Source: JANWHZ01 sp964527385 (GTDB lineage Bacteria; Patescibacteriota; Saccharimonadia; Saccharimonadales; UBA4665). From it: DNA of 5,889 nucleotides. A model generated the notes under the pieces. That model saw only the letters and a program-made list of their open reading frames with translations, was not told the DNA's origin and ran no database searches. Each line of letters starts with the position of its first letter. Position 1 is the first letter of the stretch. Below, piece by piece: positions 5,801 to 5,889 of this stretch. Location of the stretch: positions 1 to 5,889 of the forward strand of contig CAZGPZ010000064.1 of the NCBI GenBank assembly GCA_964527385.1, in the 5' to 3' direction. The translations under genes and the position numbers were made by a program.

Positions 5801-5829
5801 GACGAGGAGCAGGAGCGGGCTTGCTCGGA

Positions 5830-5889
5830 GGTGAGGCCGCATAGTGGCCTAGTGCGCCGCCTTGGACAGGCGGTATGGGGCGCACGCTC
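5830..5889 (+). tRNA. tRNA-Ser(GGA), 5' part, cut by the window end
   Basis: GGTGAGG (5830-5836) reads as the 5' acceptor strand and equals my recollection of the E. coli tRNA-Ser(GGA) acceptor. The D arm is GCAT (5839-5842), loop AGTGGCCTA with the conserved A14 and G18-G19, and GTGC (5852-5855). The anticodon arm is CCGCC (5857-5861), loop TTGGACA and GGCGG (5869-5873), which gives U33 and anticodon GGA. A long variable arm follows: GGGGC, loop GCAC, GCTC, then the window ends. The long variable arm supports a class II tRNA and hence serine. Two positions are unusual: C instead of U at position 8 and C instead of a purine at position 37. The T arm and 3' acceptor strand are outside the window, so pairing of the acceptor cannot be checked. 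Confidence 0.68.

Noticed and set aside
5861..5867. Anticodon TGG (proline) from a shifted loop
   Set aside because: The shift breaks the CCGCC/GGCGG stem (C5860 would face A5868), and the long variable arm does not fit a proline tRNA.
5601..5885. N-terminal extension of the ABC ATPase upstream of 5600
   Set aside because: The added 95 residues have no ABC similarity, run across the promoter candidates and the tRNA, and the family N terminus begins at the ATG at 5600.

Overview
This window carries six protein-coding genes or gene remnants that can be followed with confidence, plus the start of a tRNA gene. It looks like chromosomal DNA of an uncultivated bacterium. The short genes, a stand-alone VKOR, an FtsX/MacB-type ABC pair and apparently leaderless starts would fit a Patescibacteria/CPR lineage such as Saccharibacteria. 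That placement is inference, because no marker gene is present. The standard genetic code fits: stops are TAA, TGA and TAG, and no internal TGA has to be read through.

Layout from left to right. (1) Positions 1-2049, plus strand: a likely two-gene operon. It encodes a membrane vitamin K epoxide reductase (VKOR)-type disulfide-forming protein and, 20 nt later, an Nramp/SLC11-family metal transporter with unusual metal-site motifs. (2) Positions 2062-3492: a mosaic accessory segment. It holds a 121-residue helical protein of unknown function (minus strand), then a 96-nt leftover of the 3' end of a second MacB-type permease gene. An AT-rich stretch and an unrecognised 241-residue protein with four cysteines (plus strand) follow. 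(3) Positions 3493-5600, minus strand: an ABC export or lipoprotein-handling pair, ATPase first and permease second, overlapping by one base. (4) Positions 5601-5889: an intergenic region with outward-facing promoter candidates and a strong hairpin, ending in the 5' part of a tRNA that reads as tRNA-Ser(GGA) but is cut by the window edge.

The most informative structure is the direct repeat between 2505-2600 and 3493-3588. Both copies encode the last 31 residues and stop codon of a MacB permease. They differ at 13 of 96 positions, almost all silent, so the left copy is the remnant of a diverged paralogue or foreign homologue and not a fresh duplication. Together with the two AT-rich (about 31% GC) spacers and the unrecognised gene between the copies, it marks the segment as a site of gene gain and loss next to the ABC operon. 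The VKOR and ABC ATPase genes appear to start at or close to their transcription start with no Shine-Dalgarno sequence. The accessory genes and the internal permease have clear ones.
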